Assembly (NCBI GenBank): GCA_017462825.1
Contig: JAFTQI010000022.1
Span: forward strand, 27,283-91,282
Source of the DNA: Clostridia bacterium
Lineage (GTDB): Bacteria > Bacillota_A > Clostridia > Christensenellales > Borkfalkiaceae
Direction of reading: 5' to 3'
Length of the DNA: 64,000 nt
Shown here: positions 1 to 9,882 of the stretch, one piece after another
Numbering within the stretch: the stretch's first letter is position 1
How the letters are laid out: each line of letters starts with the position of its first letter
Made by a program: the position numbers and the translations under genes
Notes under the pieces: model-generated
The model's database searches: none
Seen by the model: only the letters and a program-made list of their open reading frames with translations
What the model was told of the DNA's origin: nothing

Positions 1-996
1 CCGGAAGAATCGGCGGGTCACGTGGAAGAATTCTTCACCGAACAGTTGAAAAAATTGCCTTGGCTTTCGGAAGTGGACCCCGAAACGCAAATTATCGGCG
101 TAGGCGGTTCGTTCCGCAATTTGTTCAAGATAGCCAAGCTCGTAAGGAAGTATCCTTTGGATACGCCGCATAACTACCGTTTGGCGACGGAAGATTTCAA
201 TTCCGTATACGATATGCTTCGCGTTTTGGACGTGGACAAGCGTAAAAAGATTAAGGGGCTTTCCCCCAAACGCGCGGATATTATGCCGGCGGCGATGGCT
301 ATCGTCAAAGCGTTCGTGTCCTATATGAACGTGGAAGAATTCGCCATCAGCGGTTGCGGACTTCGCGAGGGTTTGATTCTCAATCAAGCAATGCCCATCA
401 CGACGGAAAAACCCATTTCCGACGTGCTCGGATACAGCTTGCAAACGCTCGTCAAATATTACGGTTGCAACGAAAAGCACGTGGAAAACGTTATGCACCT
501 GTCTATTCAGCTTTTCAAACAGTTGCGCGTATTGCATAAGTTCTCCCGTCAATACTTGAAAGTATTGAAAATTGCGGCGAGCTTGCACGATTGCGGTGAA
601 AGACTGAAATATTATCAACACGCGCGCCATAGCTGGTACACGATTTTGCAATCGTCCATCAACGGGGCTACGCACAGAGAAATTGTTTTGGCGGCGTTCG
701 TGGCGGGCTGTCATAACCGCGAAGAAGTGCCGCTTGGCGAGTGGCTCAAATATAAGGATATCGTAACGGAAGAAGATTTGGACGCCGTGAAAAAGCTCGG
801 CGTGCTCTTGCGTATCGCTGAGAGCTTGGACAGAACGCATTGCGGCGTGGTAACGGGTATAAACTGCGACGTTTTGGGCGATTCCGTAATTATGAAGACG
901 GAAACAGTCGGCGACGCGGCGCTCGAAATTCGCGACGCAACGGCGGCGAATCCGGAATTTAAGAGAGCGTTCAAAAAGACGTTGGAAATTTTGTAA
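1..996 (+). CDS. Ppx/GppA-family phosphatase with C-terminal HD domain, 5' end outside window
   Basis: The frame is open from base 1, so the start lies left of the window; 331 codons are visible. The motif 'GVGGSFRNL' and the following 'LSPKRADIMPAA' stretch are typical of the second half of the exopolyphosphatase / pppGpp phosphatase (Ppx/GppA) actin-like fold. From about visible residue 150 an HD-type module follows, with 'LHDCGE' near residues 195-200 and 'HARHSWYTI' after it, as in Ppx/GppA proteins with a fused HD domain. The family hydrolyses terminal phosphate of polyphosphate or pppGpp; which substrate is used here cannot be told. A terminator follows at 1013. An internal GTG at 22 could be read as a start but the frame plainly continues upstream. 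Confidence 0.85.
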   Translation, partial: PEESAGHVEEFFTEQLKKLPWLSEVDPETQIIGVGGSFRNLFKIAKLVRKYPLDTPHNYRLATEDFNSVYDMLRVLDVDKRKKIKGLSPKRADIMPAAMAIVKAFVSYMNVEEFAISGCGLREGLILNQAMPITTEKPISDVLGYSLQTLVKYYGCNEKHVENVMHLSIQLFKQLRVLHKFSRQYLKVLKIAASLHDCGERLKYYQHARHSWYTILQSSINGATHREIVLAAFVAGCHNREEVPLGEWLKYKDIVTEEDLDAVKKLGVLLRIAESLDRTHCGVVTGINCDVLGDSVIMKTETVGDAALEIRDATAANPEFKRAFKKTLEIL

Positions 997-1012
997 TAAA
1001 GGCATAGGATAC

Positions 1013-1043
1013 AGCCGCTCAACAAGGGCGGCTTTCCTTTTTT
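1013..1043 (+). terminator. Rho-independent terminator after the Ppx/GppA gene
   Basis: AGCCGC (1013-1018) pairs with GCGGCT (1028-1033) and a T-rich run follows to 1043. It sits between the phosphatase stop and maf. Confidence 0.7.
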
Positions 1044-1049
1044 TGGCGT

Positions 1050-1622
1050 ATGAAATTTGTTTTGGCAAGCGCTTCGCCGCGGCGCAAAGAACTGTTGGCG
1101 GAGCTGATAAAAGATTTTGAAATTATCCCGTCGGCGGCAGACGAGAGCGTACAAGGCTATCCTTCGACGAAAGCCCTTGCGCGTATGCTGGCAAACAGAA
1201 AGGCGGTAGAAGTGGCAATGCGCCCCGAAAACGCGGGGAAAACGGTTATCGGCTCGGACACGGTGGTATCGCTCGGCGGCTGGGCGCTCGGTAAACCGAA
1301 AGACGAACAGGACGCCTTCCGTATGCTGAAAATGCTTTCGGGTAAGAAACACGCCGTGTACACGGGCGTGTGTTTTGCGGTAAATAAAAACGGAAAATGC
1401 CGTATCAAAACGCGCGTGGATAAAACGCTCGTGTATTTTAACGAGCTTTCCGACGAGTTTATTTTGGAGTACATCAAAGGCGGTTCGCCGATGGATAAAG
1501 CGGGGGCGTACGGGATTCAAGACGGCGGACTCGTTAAAAAAATCAAAGGGAGTTACACAAACGTAGTGGGCTTTCCTTTGGAGCTTGTGAAAAGGATGAT
1601 AAAAAGAGCGGAGAAAGAGTAA
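1050..1622 (+). CDS. maf: Maf-family nucleoside triphosphate pyrophosphatase
   Basis: This 190-residue protein has the Maf signature 'SASPRRKELL' at residues 7-16, the central 'GSDTVVSLGG' with the catalytic acidic residue, 'PKDEQDAFRMLKMLSGKKH' and 'GSPMDKAGAYGIQ' near the C terminus. Maf proteins hydrolyse non-canonical or pyrimidine NTPs to monophosphates in the cytoplasm and are linked to septum inhibition in Bacillus. Length matches the family. The ATG at 1050 follows a terminator by 7 bases and has no clear Shine-Dalgarno site, so the true initiation signal is weak. The mreB-like gene starts 16 bases downstream, reproducing the common maf-mre neighbourhood of Firmicutes. Confidence 0.93.
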   Translation: MKFVLASASPRRKELLAELIKDFEIIPSAADESVQGYPSTKALARMLANRKAVEVAMRPENAGKTVIGSDTVVSLGGWALGKPKDEQDAFRMLKMLSGKKHAVYTGVCFAVNKNGKCRIKTRVDKTLVYFNELSDEFILEYIKGGSPMDKAGAYGIQDGGLVKKIKGSYTNVVGFPLELVKRMIKRAEKE

Positions 1623-1637
1623 AGGAGATTGACGGAT

Positions 1638-2648
1638 ATGTGGAAATTGGCAGTCGATTTAGGCTCGTCGATGACGAAGATATACCGCGCGGACACGAGC
1701 AACGGCGTCGTGCTTGCCGAACCCTCCTGCGTGGCTGTCTACGGCGCGGATAAAGAAGTGAAAGCCGTTGGTAAAGAAGCGAAAAATCTCATCGGAAAAA
1801 CGGCGGAATATACAAGCATCGTATATCCCGTATATGAAGGCGAGATTACGGATATGCGCCTTGCCGTGGCGATGTTAAAGGAGTTTTTTGTGCGCATCGG
1901 CGTAAAGACGGGCGTTTTGCACAGAGTGCAAACGTTGTTTAGCGTGCCTTGCGGCGTTTCGCGCGCCGTTCTTGCGCAGTACGTAGCGCTTGCGGAAGAG
2001 TGCGGTTTGAAAAAGGTACATTTCGTTGAACAGCCCTATTTGGCGGCGGTGGGCGCGGGCGCAGTTATCAGCGATTCCGACCCCGTATTTTGCTTGGATA
2101 TCGGCGGTGGCGTAACGAATATCGCCGTGGTTTCGGCGGACGGCATTATTTCGGGCGTTTCTATGAATATCGGCGGCAATAATATGGACGCCAACGTGCT
2201 TTCCAAGGTGGCGCGTACGAACGGGCTTCGAATCGGCGCTTTGACGGCTGAACGTTTGAAAAATGAGCTGGGTTCTATGTCGATATCGGCGAGGGGCGCG
2301 ATGGTGGCGGAAGGTAGCTCGATAGATTCTTCCCGACCTGCCGCAGCGTCGGTACAGGCGGCGGATTTAACCGATTGTATACGCGTATATATAGATAAGA
2401 TATTGGAATACGCGGTGGCGGTGCTTCGCCGTTTGCCTGCGGAAGTGGCGGCAATCGTCAATAGAAACGGCGTATATCTTTCGGGGGGAGTGATGAAGAT
2501 TTCCCATTTGCCACAATATATCGGCTCGAAATTGGAAATGCGCTATCACGTTTGCGAAGAACCGCAGTTTGCGACGGTTATCGGCGGCGGCGCAATTTTG
2601 CGCGAAAAGGACCTTTTAAAGGCGTTTTCCCTGTCCGTAGAAGAGTAA
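1638..2648 (+). CDS. MreB/Mbl-like bacterial actin
   Basis: The 336-residue product has the three nucleotide-binding elements of the actin/Hsp70 fold: phosphate-1 'DLGSSMTKIY' at residues 7-16, phosphate-2 'CLDIGGGVTNIAVV' near 152 and the adenosine loop 'GVYLSGGVMKI' near 278. Its position behind maf fits the rod-shape (mre) locus, where MreB filaments on the inner face of the membrane guide wall synthesis. mreC, mreD and radC are not adjacent, so it may be a divergent paralogue (Mbl, MreBH or a cell-fate actin) and not the canonical MreB. The ATG at 1638 is chosen because AAAGGAG (1621-1627) lies 10 bases upstream; a TTG at 1629 is too close to that site. Confidence 0.85.
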   Translation: MWKLAVDLGSSMTKIYRADTSNGVVLAEPSCVAVYGADKEVKAVGKEAKNLIGKTAEYTSIVYPVYEGEITDMRLAVAMLKEFFVRIGVKTGVLHRVQTLFSVPCGVSRAVLAQYVALAEECGLKKVHFVEQPYLAAVGAGAVISDSDPVFCLDIGGGVTNIAVVSADGIISGVSMNIGGNNMDANVLSKVARTNGLRIGALTAERLKNELGSMSISARGAMVAEGSSIDSSRPAAASVQAADLTDCIRVYIDKILEYAVAVLRRLPAEVAAIVNRNGVYLSGGVMKISHLPQYIGSKLEMRYHVCEEPQFATVIGGGAILREKDLLKAFSLSVEE

Positions 2649-2663
2649 CCGAAAAACTTTTTA

Positions 2664-2706
2664 ATGCCGCAATTCCTTGAAAATAAAGGGATTGCGGCGT
2701 TTTTTA
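2664..2706 (+). terminator. Terminator after the mreB-like gene
   Basis: A GC-rich stem of GCCGCAATtCC with GGgATTGCGGC around an A-rich loop is followed by a T run near 2700-2706. Confidence 0.8.
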
Positions 2707-2748
2707 TAAAAAAATTCAAAAAAAATTAAAAAATTTTTCAAAAACCTA

Positions 2749-2776
2749 TTGACAAATGAAAAATTCGTGCTATAAT
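2749..2776 (+). promoter_or_regulatory. Strong SigA promoter of the tiny-ORF unit
   Basis: TTGACA (2749-2754) and TATAAT (2771-2776) are separated by 16 bases and the -10 is preceded by TGC, an extended -10. The region upstream is very A/T rich, like an UP element. Confidence 0.85.
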
Positions 2777-2937
2777 AAAGGTACAAAAGAGAAAGAGAGC
2801 AACAAAAAATGTTTCAAATTCTCAAAAAATAAAACGGAGCACACCAATGCACAGTTGAAATAAGTCGACAAGGGTTGACGAAAGGGCCGTAGGGATACGG
2901 CGAAAAAATCCAATAGTTAAAGGAGGTATTAAAAGGG

Positions 2938-2991
2938 ATGCCGACGTACAATGGAAACGTAAACTTTAACGAAGGAGGTACAGGGCGATGA
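2938..2991 (+). CDS. Tiny ORF, 17 codons, in the 2749-3237 unit
   Basis: An ATG follows AAAGGAGG by 11 bases. The predicted peptide is MPTYNGNVNFNEGGTGR. Its stop overlaps the ATG of the next tiny ORF (ATGA), the arrangement used for translational coupling. No homologue is recognised; the call rests only on the ribosome site and the overlap. Confidence 0.35.
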   Translation: MPTYNGNVNFNEGGTGR

Positions 2992-3029
2992 CCGTAGTAA
3001 GAACAGGAAGGTACTTCGTCAAGAAATAA
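2988..3029 (+). CDS. Tiny ORF, 13 codons, coupled to the previous one
   Basis: GAAGGAGG precedes the ATG by 9 bases and the start overlaps the upstream stop. The basic peptide reads MTVVRTGRYFVKK. Its Shine-Dalgarno sequence lies inside the upstream ORF. Function unknown. Confidence 0.35.
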   Translation: MTVVRTGRYFVKK

Positions 3030-3047
3030 AAAAGAGAGGATGGTCCA

Positions 3048-3077
3048 ATGAACAGCGAAATCGAGGAGCGCAAATAA
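3048..3077 (+). CDS. Tiny ORF, 9 codons
   Basis: GAGAGGA precedes the ATG by about 8 bases; the peptide reads MNSEIEERK. It is the last SD-equipped tiny ORF before the structured 3' part of the unit. Confidence 0.25.
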   Translation: MNSEIEERK

Positions 3078-3202
3078 ATATCCGCGAGAAAAGGTAAGTG
3101 CGAAGCGGCGCGAAGCATCGCACACGGTGAAATTAAGTTCAGAAAAGAAGCGGATAGAAAGCACGAACGCTCTACAACTGAATATATAAAATCGAAAAAT
3201 AT

Positions 3203-3237
3203 CCCCTGCGTGATGACGCAGGGGTTAAATTTTTTTT
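3203..3237 (+). terminator. Strong terminator of the tiny-ORF unit
   Basis: CCCCTGCG (3203-3210) and CGCAGGGG (3217-3224) form an 8-bp GC-rich stem with a 6-base loop, followed by TTAAA and seven T's. Confidence 0.9.
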
Positions 3238-3256
3238 GCAACAGAGCGGTAAACCA

Positions 3257-3382
3257 CCGCTGGCGAGTGGTTCTATCTTCCGTTGTTGTGGAAAAGTGGC
3301 GATAGGCGTTCCCTGCCGCAAAGCGGAATATAGCCCCAAAAAGCAAAACATAGTTTTGCGTTATCAACGCCGATAGGCGTTT
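3257..3382. repeat. Dispersed intergenic repeat, copy 1
   Basis: This segment resembles 9063-9231. The two share a 'tggcgagtggttctatcttc'-like start and an almost identical 53-base end that begins 'atagcccc' (3330) and contains two short palindromes, GCAAAAC..GTTTTGC and AACGCC-GATA-GGCGTT. No gene is visible in it. Confidence 0.65.
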
Positions 3383-3407
3383 CTCGTCTCACGGGCGAAA
3401 AAGACGG

Positions 3408-3716
3408 TTATTCCACCGATAACGGGTCGAAAAATTCTTCCGTATTGAGCAAAAGATTTTTCCGTTTGCATTGCGCGCGGTATTCTTCCTGTAAGGCGTG
3501 CCATACGCTCGTTTCGCTGATTCGCTCGACATGTTTTAAGTAGAAAAGGATATACAAGTCGATACAAGTGATACTTTCCGCCGTCTTTCGTAAAGTTTCC
3601 CGCCGACGGACGAGCGTTTCTTTGTCTATTCCGTCGTTCTTGTGTGTTAAATGCGCGTACCGTATATCCCTATCCAAATAATCAAACAATCTTTGCAATT
3701 TTTCAAAATTTTCCAT
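3408..3716 (-). CDS. Hypothetical protein, divergent from an XRE regulator
   Basis: This is a 102-residue, charged, helical-looking protein with no motif I recognise. It is transcribed from a near-consensus promoter (3749-3777) that carries sites matching the operator of the divergently encoded XRE regulator at 3824, so it is likely the regulated partner. The start at 3716 lies 33 bases below the -10 and has GGAAAG as a weak ribosome site. A two-gene regulator/effector module such as a toxin-antitoxin-like pair is possible but nothing in the protein proves it. Confidence 0.65.
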   Translation of the reverse strand: MENFEKLQRLFDYLDRDIRYAHLTHKNDGIDKETLVRRRETLRKTAESITCIDLYILFYLKHVERISETSVWHALQEEYRAQCKRKNLLLNTEEFFDPLSVE

Positions 3717-3735
3717 TTTCTTTCCCTCAATTTAA

Positions 3736-3777
3736 TACCTTTGGTAATATTATATATGTCCAATGGTCATAAGTCAA
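3736..3777 (-). promoter_or_regulatory. Promoter and operators between the 3408 gene and the XRE regulator
   Basis: On the reverse strand TTGACT (3772-3777) and TATAAT (3749-3754) have a 17-base spacer. A small palindrome TACC-TTT-GGTA sits at 3736-3746, and related half sites 'ccaatggt' lie in the spacer and again just past the -35 (near 3789). The layout suggests repression by the XRE protein. Confidence 0.6.
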
Positions 3778-3823
3778 GCATTTTATGCCCAATGGTATTA
3801 AAATAATTTTAGGAGAAGAAAAA

Positions 3824-4033
3824 ATGATTACGTTAAGCCAAGTACAGGAAAAAATAATAGAAGCAATTAAAAGAAGCGGTATAACGCAAACGGAATTAGC
3901 GCAAAAAGTAGGGGTAACGCAAAGCGTGATTTCCCATTACGTAAACGGAAGAAAACTGCCCGCGCTCGATACGCTGGCAAACCTTTGCGTGGTATTGGAT
4001 TTAGACGCCAACGATATTTTGTGCGTTCGGTAA
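3824..4033 (+). CDS. XRE-family helix-turn-helix regulator
   Basis: The 69-residue protein is a single Cro/CI-type HTH domain: 'GITQTELAQKVGVTQSVISHYVNGRKLP' matches the helix 2-turn-helix 3 pattern. It probably binds the palindromic sites in the intergenic region and controls itself and the divergent gene at 3408. The ATG at 3824 has AGGAGAAG nine bases upstream; upstream in-frame starts lack such a site. It lies between a housekeeping actin and gyrB, so the pair is an accessory insertion. Confidence 0.85.
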   Translation: MITLSQVQEKIIEAIKRSGITQTELAQKVGVTQSVISHYVNGRKLPALDTLANLCVVLDLDANDILCVR

Positions 4034-4127
4034 CGGTTGGCAACGGACGGTAGACGGAAAAGGGCAATACGGTTACAAATAAACGGTATCGTGAGATAGA
4101 AAGATTCGGAGAGCGGCGGCTCGCCGC

Positions 4128-4156
4128 AAACGGGCGTAAAATCGCCCGTTTTTTCT
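4128..4156 (+). terminator. Terminator after the XRE regulator
   Basis: ACGGGCG-TAAAAT-CGCCCGT is followed by a T run. The rest of the 327-bp gap 4034-4360 holds an extended -10 (TGTTATAAT, 4285-4293) likely used for gyrB; I see no gene in it. Confidence 0.8.
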
Positions 4157-4330
4157 TTTGCCGTATTCTTTCTCGGCAAATGTGCAAAAACACGATTTTG
4201 ACGGCAAAAAAACGCTTAAATGCGCCAAGGGGAAAACTTTTTTCTCAAAATCGGGTTTATTCGCTGTACTTTTTCAAAAAAAGATGTTATAATAGGGGAG
4301 TAAAATAACGATTTTCTTTTTTTATTATAA

Positions 4331-6274
<1,944 letters not shown>

Positions 6275-6420
6275 GTGAAGTTTTTACGCAAGCGTAAAAG
6301 TGAAGTTTGATATTGATAACTTCCACAACTGCAACCAAGGGTTGCAACTTCACTTTGGTGAAGCAAAACTTCACTGCGAAGCTACTTCACTCGCGCAAGC
6401 GAACTTCACCTTTCAAAAAA
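6275..6420. repeat. 'ACTTCAC' repeat element in the gyrB-gyrA spacer
   Basis: About 150 bases contain at least seven copies of GTGAAGT or its complement ACTTCAC in both orientations, separated by short palindromic fillers such as 'ttacgcaagcgtaa', 'gcaaccaagggttgc' and 'cgcgcaagcg'. The whole could fold into several hairpins. Elements of this look are scattered between genes in gut clostridia; no protein is encoded. Confidence 0.7.
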
Positions 6421-6435
6421 TAGGAGAAAATGACA

Positions 6436-9048
6436 ATGGCAAAGAAAGAAACCAGCCCGGAATTAACCGAGGAATTTAAGAAAACGCTGGCGATGACGAA
6501 AATGCTCGACGTCGAGGTCGACGACGAGTTAAAGCGTTCGTTTATCGCGTATGCGATGGCGGTAAATAAATCGAGAGCTATCCCCGACGTGCGCGACGGT
6601 TTGAAGCCCGTGCACAGACGTATTTTGTATTCCATGCACGAAATGGGCTTGTACAACGATAAGGCGTACAGAAAGTGCGCCCGTATCGTCGGTGACTGTA
6701 TGGGTAAATTTCACCCCCACGGCGACAGCTCGGTATACGACGCGCTCGTAAGACTTGCGCAAGAATTTACGATTAGCTTTCCGCTCGTAGACGGACACGG
6801 CAACTTCGGCTCTGTGGACGGCGACGGCGCGGCTGCAATGCGTTATACGGAAGCAAGGCTTACGAAATTGGCGGCGGAAATGCTGCGCGATTTGGATAAG
6901 GAAACGGTGGATTTTATCCCCAACTTCGATGGCAGTGAAGAAGAACCGACGGTGCTCCCTGCAAGATATCCCAACTTGCTTGTCAACGGCGCGGACGGTA
7001 TCGCCGTAGGTATGGCGACGAATATTCCGCCCCATAACCTTGCGGAAGTTATCGACGGCACGATTGCGATGATTGACAATCCCGAAATCACGATTGACGA
7101 GCTGATGGAATATATCCCCGCGCCCGATTTCCCTACGGGCGGCTTGATTATGGGCAGAAGCGGTATCCGTCAGGCGTACAGAACGGGGCAAGGCAATCTC
7201 GTTATCCGTTCCCGTTGCGAAATCGAAGAATACGGCTCGGGCAATAACACCCGTTCCCGTATCGTCGTTACGGAAATCCCGTATCAAGTAAATAAGGCGC
7301 TTCTTATCAAGACGATTGCGGACATGGTACGCGATAAACGCTTGGAAGGCATTTCCGATATCCGCGACGAATCGGACAGAGACGGTATGCGTATCGTTAT
7401 CGAAATCAAAAAAGACGCGAACGCGCAAGTCGTTTTGAATACGCTGTATAAAAAGACGAAATTGCAAATTTCCGACGGTATCATCTTGCTCGCGCTCGTG
7501 GAAAACGGCACAGAGCAGAAAACGCTCAATTTGCGCGAAATTTTGTATCATTACCTTAATCACCAAAAAGAAGTTATTACGCGCAGGACGAAGTACGAAC
7601 TCAACAAAACGGAAGAACGCGCGCACATCATCGCAGGTTTGGTACTCGCGCTTGCCAACGTGGACGAAGTTATCCGCATTATCAAGGCTTCCGCGGACAA
7701 GAACGCCGCTATCGAAGGCTTGACGAGCGCGTTCGAGCTTGATGAAAAACAAGCGGTGGCGATTTTGGAAATGCGCTTGCAAAGACTTACTTCGCTCGAA
7801 GTGGAAAAGCTCAAAGAAGAGCTTGAATCGCTGTATAATACGATTAAGGATTTGAAGGACATTTTGGCGAACGAATACCGCGTTATGGAAATTATCCGTA
7901 ACGATTTGACGGAAATCAAAGCGAAGTACCCTTCGCCGAGAAAATCGGAAATTTCCGTGGACTACGGCAATATCGACGACGAAGACCTTATCGATAGAGA
8001 AGACGTGGTTATTTCGATTACGCACTCGGGCTATATCAAGCGTTTGCCCGTTGCCGAGTATAAGGCGCAAGGCCGTGGCGGCAAGGGTATTACCGCGCAT
8101 AGACCCAAGGACGAAGACTACGTGGAAAAAATGTTCGTAACGTGCACGCACGACCCGATTTTGCTTTTCTCGTCCAAGGGTAAGGTGTACTCGATTAAAG
8201 GCTATGAAATTCCCGAAGCCAACCGTACGGCAAGGGGTAGAGCGGTTGTTAATATCGTACAGCTCGACCAAGGCGAAAAGATTGAAGCGGTGCTGCCCGT
8301 AAAAGAAGACGGCACGGGCTTCCTTGTAATGGCTACCGAAAACGGTTTGATTAAAAAGACTTCGACGGACGAATTCAAGCGTATTCCCAAGAACGGTAAG
8401 ATTGCAATTAAGTTGCAGGAAGACGATAAACTTATCTCCGTACAGTTCACGACGGGTGAAAACGAAATCTTCGTTGCTTCGCGCGGCGGCAAGTGTATCC
8501 GTTTCTCGGAAAAGGACGTACGTCCTACGGGGCGCGGCACGCAAGGCGTAAAAGCGATTACGCTTTCCAAGGGCGATATCGTCGTGGATATGTTGATTGT
8601 GGACGAAGCGCAAGACCTGTTCACGCTCACGTCGCTGGGCTACGGCAAGCGAACTTCGTTTAGCGAATACCGTTTGCAAAGCCGAGGCGGTAATGGTATC
8701 AAATCGGGCGTATACAACGAAAAGACGGGCGAAGTTGTCAATATGCGTTTGGTAACGGACGACAACGACGTCATGATTATCACGACGGGCGGTATCATTA
8801 TCCGTATGCATGCGGACACGATTAGCCATATCGGCAGAAGCACGCGCGGCGTACGCGTTATGAACGTTAAGGATAGCGAAGTAGCGACGGTGGATATTAC
8901 CGAACGCGACGACGAAGCGGAAACGCAAGCCCCCGAAGAAACGGCGGCGGATTTAAGCCCCGAAGATTTGGCAGGCGAAGCGGAAACGGAAGAAGTGGAA
9001 GAAACGGTTGTGCTCGACGAAGTTGAGGAAGAAACGCCTGCCGAATAA
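6436..9048 (+). CDS. gyrA: DNA gyrase subunit A
   Basis: GyrA is the DNA cleaving and rejoining subunit. The 870-residue protein shows '[19 protein letters not shown]', the quinolone-pocket stretch '[17 protein letters not shown]' with the serine and aspartate of the usual drug-sensitive state, and the catalytic tyrosine in '[11 protein letters not shown]'. The C-terminal beta-pinwheel carries a GyrA box read as 'QGRGGKG', a variant of QRRGGKG, which supports gyrase and not topoisomerase IV. An acidic tail of about 45 residues closes it. ATG 6436 has AGGAG nine bases upstream; ATG 6430 is too close to that site. Confidence 0.97.
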   Translation: MAKKETSPELTEEFKKTLAMTKMLDVEVDDELKRSFIAYAMAVNKSRAIPDVRDGLKPVHRRILYSMHEMGLYNDKAYRKCARIVGDCMGKFHPHGDSSVYDALVRLAQEFTISFPLVDGHGNFGSVDGDGAAAMRYTEARLTKLAAEMLRDLDKETVDFIPNFDGSEEEPTVLPARYPNLLVNGADGIAVGMATNIPPHNLAEVIDGTIAMIDNPEITIDELMEYIPAPDFPTGGLIMGRSGIRQAYRTGQGNLVIRSRCEIEEYGSGNNTRSRIVVTEIPYQVNKALLIKTIADMVRDKRLEGISDIRDESDRDGMRIVIEIKKDANAQVVLNTLYKKTKLQISDGIILLALVENGTEQKTLNLREILYHYLNHQKEVITRRTKYELNKTEERAHIIAGLVLALANVDEVIRIIKASADKNAAIEGLTSAFELDEKQAVAILEMRLQRLTSLEVEKLKEELESLYNTIKDLKDILANEYRVMEIIRNDLTEIKAKYPSPRKSEISVDYGNIDDEDLIDREDVVISITHSGYIKRLPVAEYKAQGRGGKGITAHRPKDEDYVEKMFVTCTHDPILLFSSKGKVYSIKGYEIPEANRTARGRAVVNIVQLDQGEKIEAVLPVKEDGTGFLVMATENGLIKKTSTDEFKRIPKNGKIAIKLQEDDKLISVQFTTGENEIFVASRGGKCIRFSEKDVRPTGRGTQGVKAITLSKGDIVVDMLIVDEAQDLFTLTSLGYGKRTSFSEYRLQSRGGNGIKSGVYNEKTGEVVNMRLVTDDNDVMIITTGGIIIRMHADTISHIGRSTRGVRVMNVKDSEVATVDITERDDEAETQAPEETAADLSPEDLAGEAETEEVEETVVLDEVEEETPAE

Positions 9049-9062
9049 GGGCAGTGAGCCAC

Positions 9063-9231
9063 TGCCGGCAAGTCTTTCTATCTTTCGTAAAAGCACAGAA
9101 AGCGGTTTGTCATTGACAATATGGGGTTAAGGGGCATAGTCCCTTATGGGGGGGCAGGGGCGAAGCCCTTGCGAAGAAATAGCCCCACGAAAGCAAAACG
9201 CAGTTTTGCGTTACAACGCCGATAGGCGTTT
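9063..9231. repeat. Dispersed intergenic repeat, copy 2
   Basis: This is the second copy of the element at 3257-3382. It starts with 'ccggcaagtctttctatctt' and ends with the 53-base block beginning at 9179, which differs from copy 1 at only a few positions. It contains an insertion of GC-rich palindromic text ('ggggcatagtccct', 'ggggcgaagccctt') that copy 1 lacks. The 307-bp gap 9049-9355 holds otherwise only the terminator at 9288. Confidence 0.65.
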
Positions 9232-9287
9232 AAGCGGTAAAACCGCCACGTATGGGGGTTATCCCCCTAAACGGTATCGATAAACGA

Positions 9288-9316
9288 AAAAAGCAAGGCG
9301 ATTCGCCTTGCTTTTT
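9288..9316. terminator. Bidirectional terminator between gyrA and the XRE genes
   Basis: AAGCAAGGCG-ATT-CGCCTTGCTT is flanked by A's on the left and T's on the right, so it can end transcription from both sides. Confidence 0.85.
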
Positions 9317-9355
9317 TGTGTATATTTTCGCCTTCTCTCACAGGAGAAGACTATG

Positions 9356-9565
9356 TTATTTTTCTTCTAATCCCAAAATATATAGAGCGGATAAATCAAG
9401 CTCCTTGCATATTTTTGCAAAAGTATCCAATTTGGGCAGTTTTTCCGTTGTAACGTATTGCGTTATCATTTCGGGGGAAACGCCCACCCTTTCCGCCATT
9501 TCCTTTTTACTTAAAGGACAATTTTTCAATTCTTCAATCAATCGCTCTTTTATCAATTTAAACAT
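9356..9565 (-). CDS. XRE-family helix-turn-helix protein
   Basis: This 69-residue single-domain protein has 'LSKKEMAERVGVSPEMITQYVTTEKLPKLDTFAKIC', the helix-turn-helix pattern of XRE regulators. It is encoded just downstream of another reverse-strand XRE gene (9627), with about 60 bases between, and probably shares its transcript. No effector gene is beside it, so its target is unknown. The start at 9565 has a GGAG-like site a few bases upstream on the reverse strand. Confidence 0.8.
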   Translation of the reverse strand: MFKLIKERLIEELKNCPLSKKEMAERVGVSPEMITQYVTTEKLPKLDTFAKICKELDLSALYILGLEEK

Positions 9566-9626
9566 AGGAGTTTGTTCTTTTTCTTAATCGCACTAATGTT
9601 TTTTATTCGCTCTTTTTTTATGGGGG

Positions 9627-9830
9627 TTATTTTCTTCCAATCAACTCATCAACGGAAATGTCGTAAAAATCGGCGAGAGTAACAAGAATATCGATATTCG
9701 GTGAATTGATATTCTTTTCGTATGCGCTTATTGTCGATTGTGGAATATTTGTGGCTTTTTCCAAGTCCATTTGCGTTAAATTCCGTATTTTACGTTGTTC
9801 TTTTAATGCTTCGCCATAATTTAATTTCAT
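9627..9830 (-). CDS. XRE-family helix-turn-helix protein
   Basis: The 67-residue protein is one XRE domain with 'LTQMDLEKATNIPQSTISAYEKNINSPNIDILVTLADFY', close to the classical SinR/Cro-like consensus. AAAAGGAGAAAAG precedes the start on the reverse strand. It is transcribed away from the XRE gene at 9934, and the intergenic region holds one full palindromic operator and one half site (ACCAG at 9861), so it may repress its neighbour or itself. Confidence 0.85.
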   Translation of the reverse strand: MKLNYGEALKEQRKIRNLTQMDLEKATNIPQSTISAYEKNINSPNIDILVTLADFYDISVDELIGRK

Positions 9831-9882
9831 AAATGTACTTTTCTCCTTTTTTTTAATTTTACCAGTAAGTCGATAAAAATGC

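Larger units (their letters stand above)
2783..3237 (+). ncRNA. Transcription unit of about 460 nt with no ordinary gene: structured RNA or cluster of tiny ORFs
   Basis: A consensus promoter and a strong terminator bracket this segment, yet no ORF of normal size reads through it. It shows local structure: GCCGTA/TACGGC closing a GGGA loop (2886-2901), and an ATCCGC/GCGGAT stem (3080-3155) enclosing GTGCGA/TCGCAC (3098-3123). It also contains tiny ORFs with ribosome sites: MHS at 2847, 17 codons at 2938, 13 codons at 2988 and 9 codons at 3048. I compared it by eye with tmRNA, RNase P, SRP and 6S landmarks and found none. It may be a regulatory RNA, a peptide operon or both. Confidence 0.5.

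Noticed and set aside
2783..3237. tmRNA, RNase P RNA, 6S or SRP RNA
   Set aside because: Landmark words (tmRNA tag and CCA end, RNase P GAGGAAAGTCC, SRP GGAA tetraloop region) are not found.
6275..6420. CRISPR or tRNA-like structure in the gyrB-gyrA spacer
   Set aside because: Repeats are 7 bp in mixed orientation with palindromic fillers; no cloverleaf and no spacer pattern.
6529..8928. 799-codon reverse ORF opposite gyrA
   Set aside because: It is a shadow of strongly biased codons in gyrA; the product is R/F/H-rich without domain signals.
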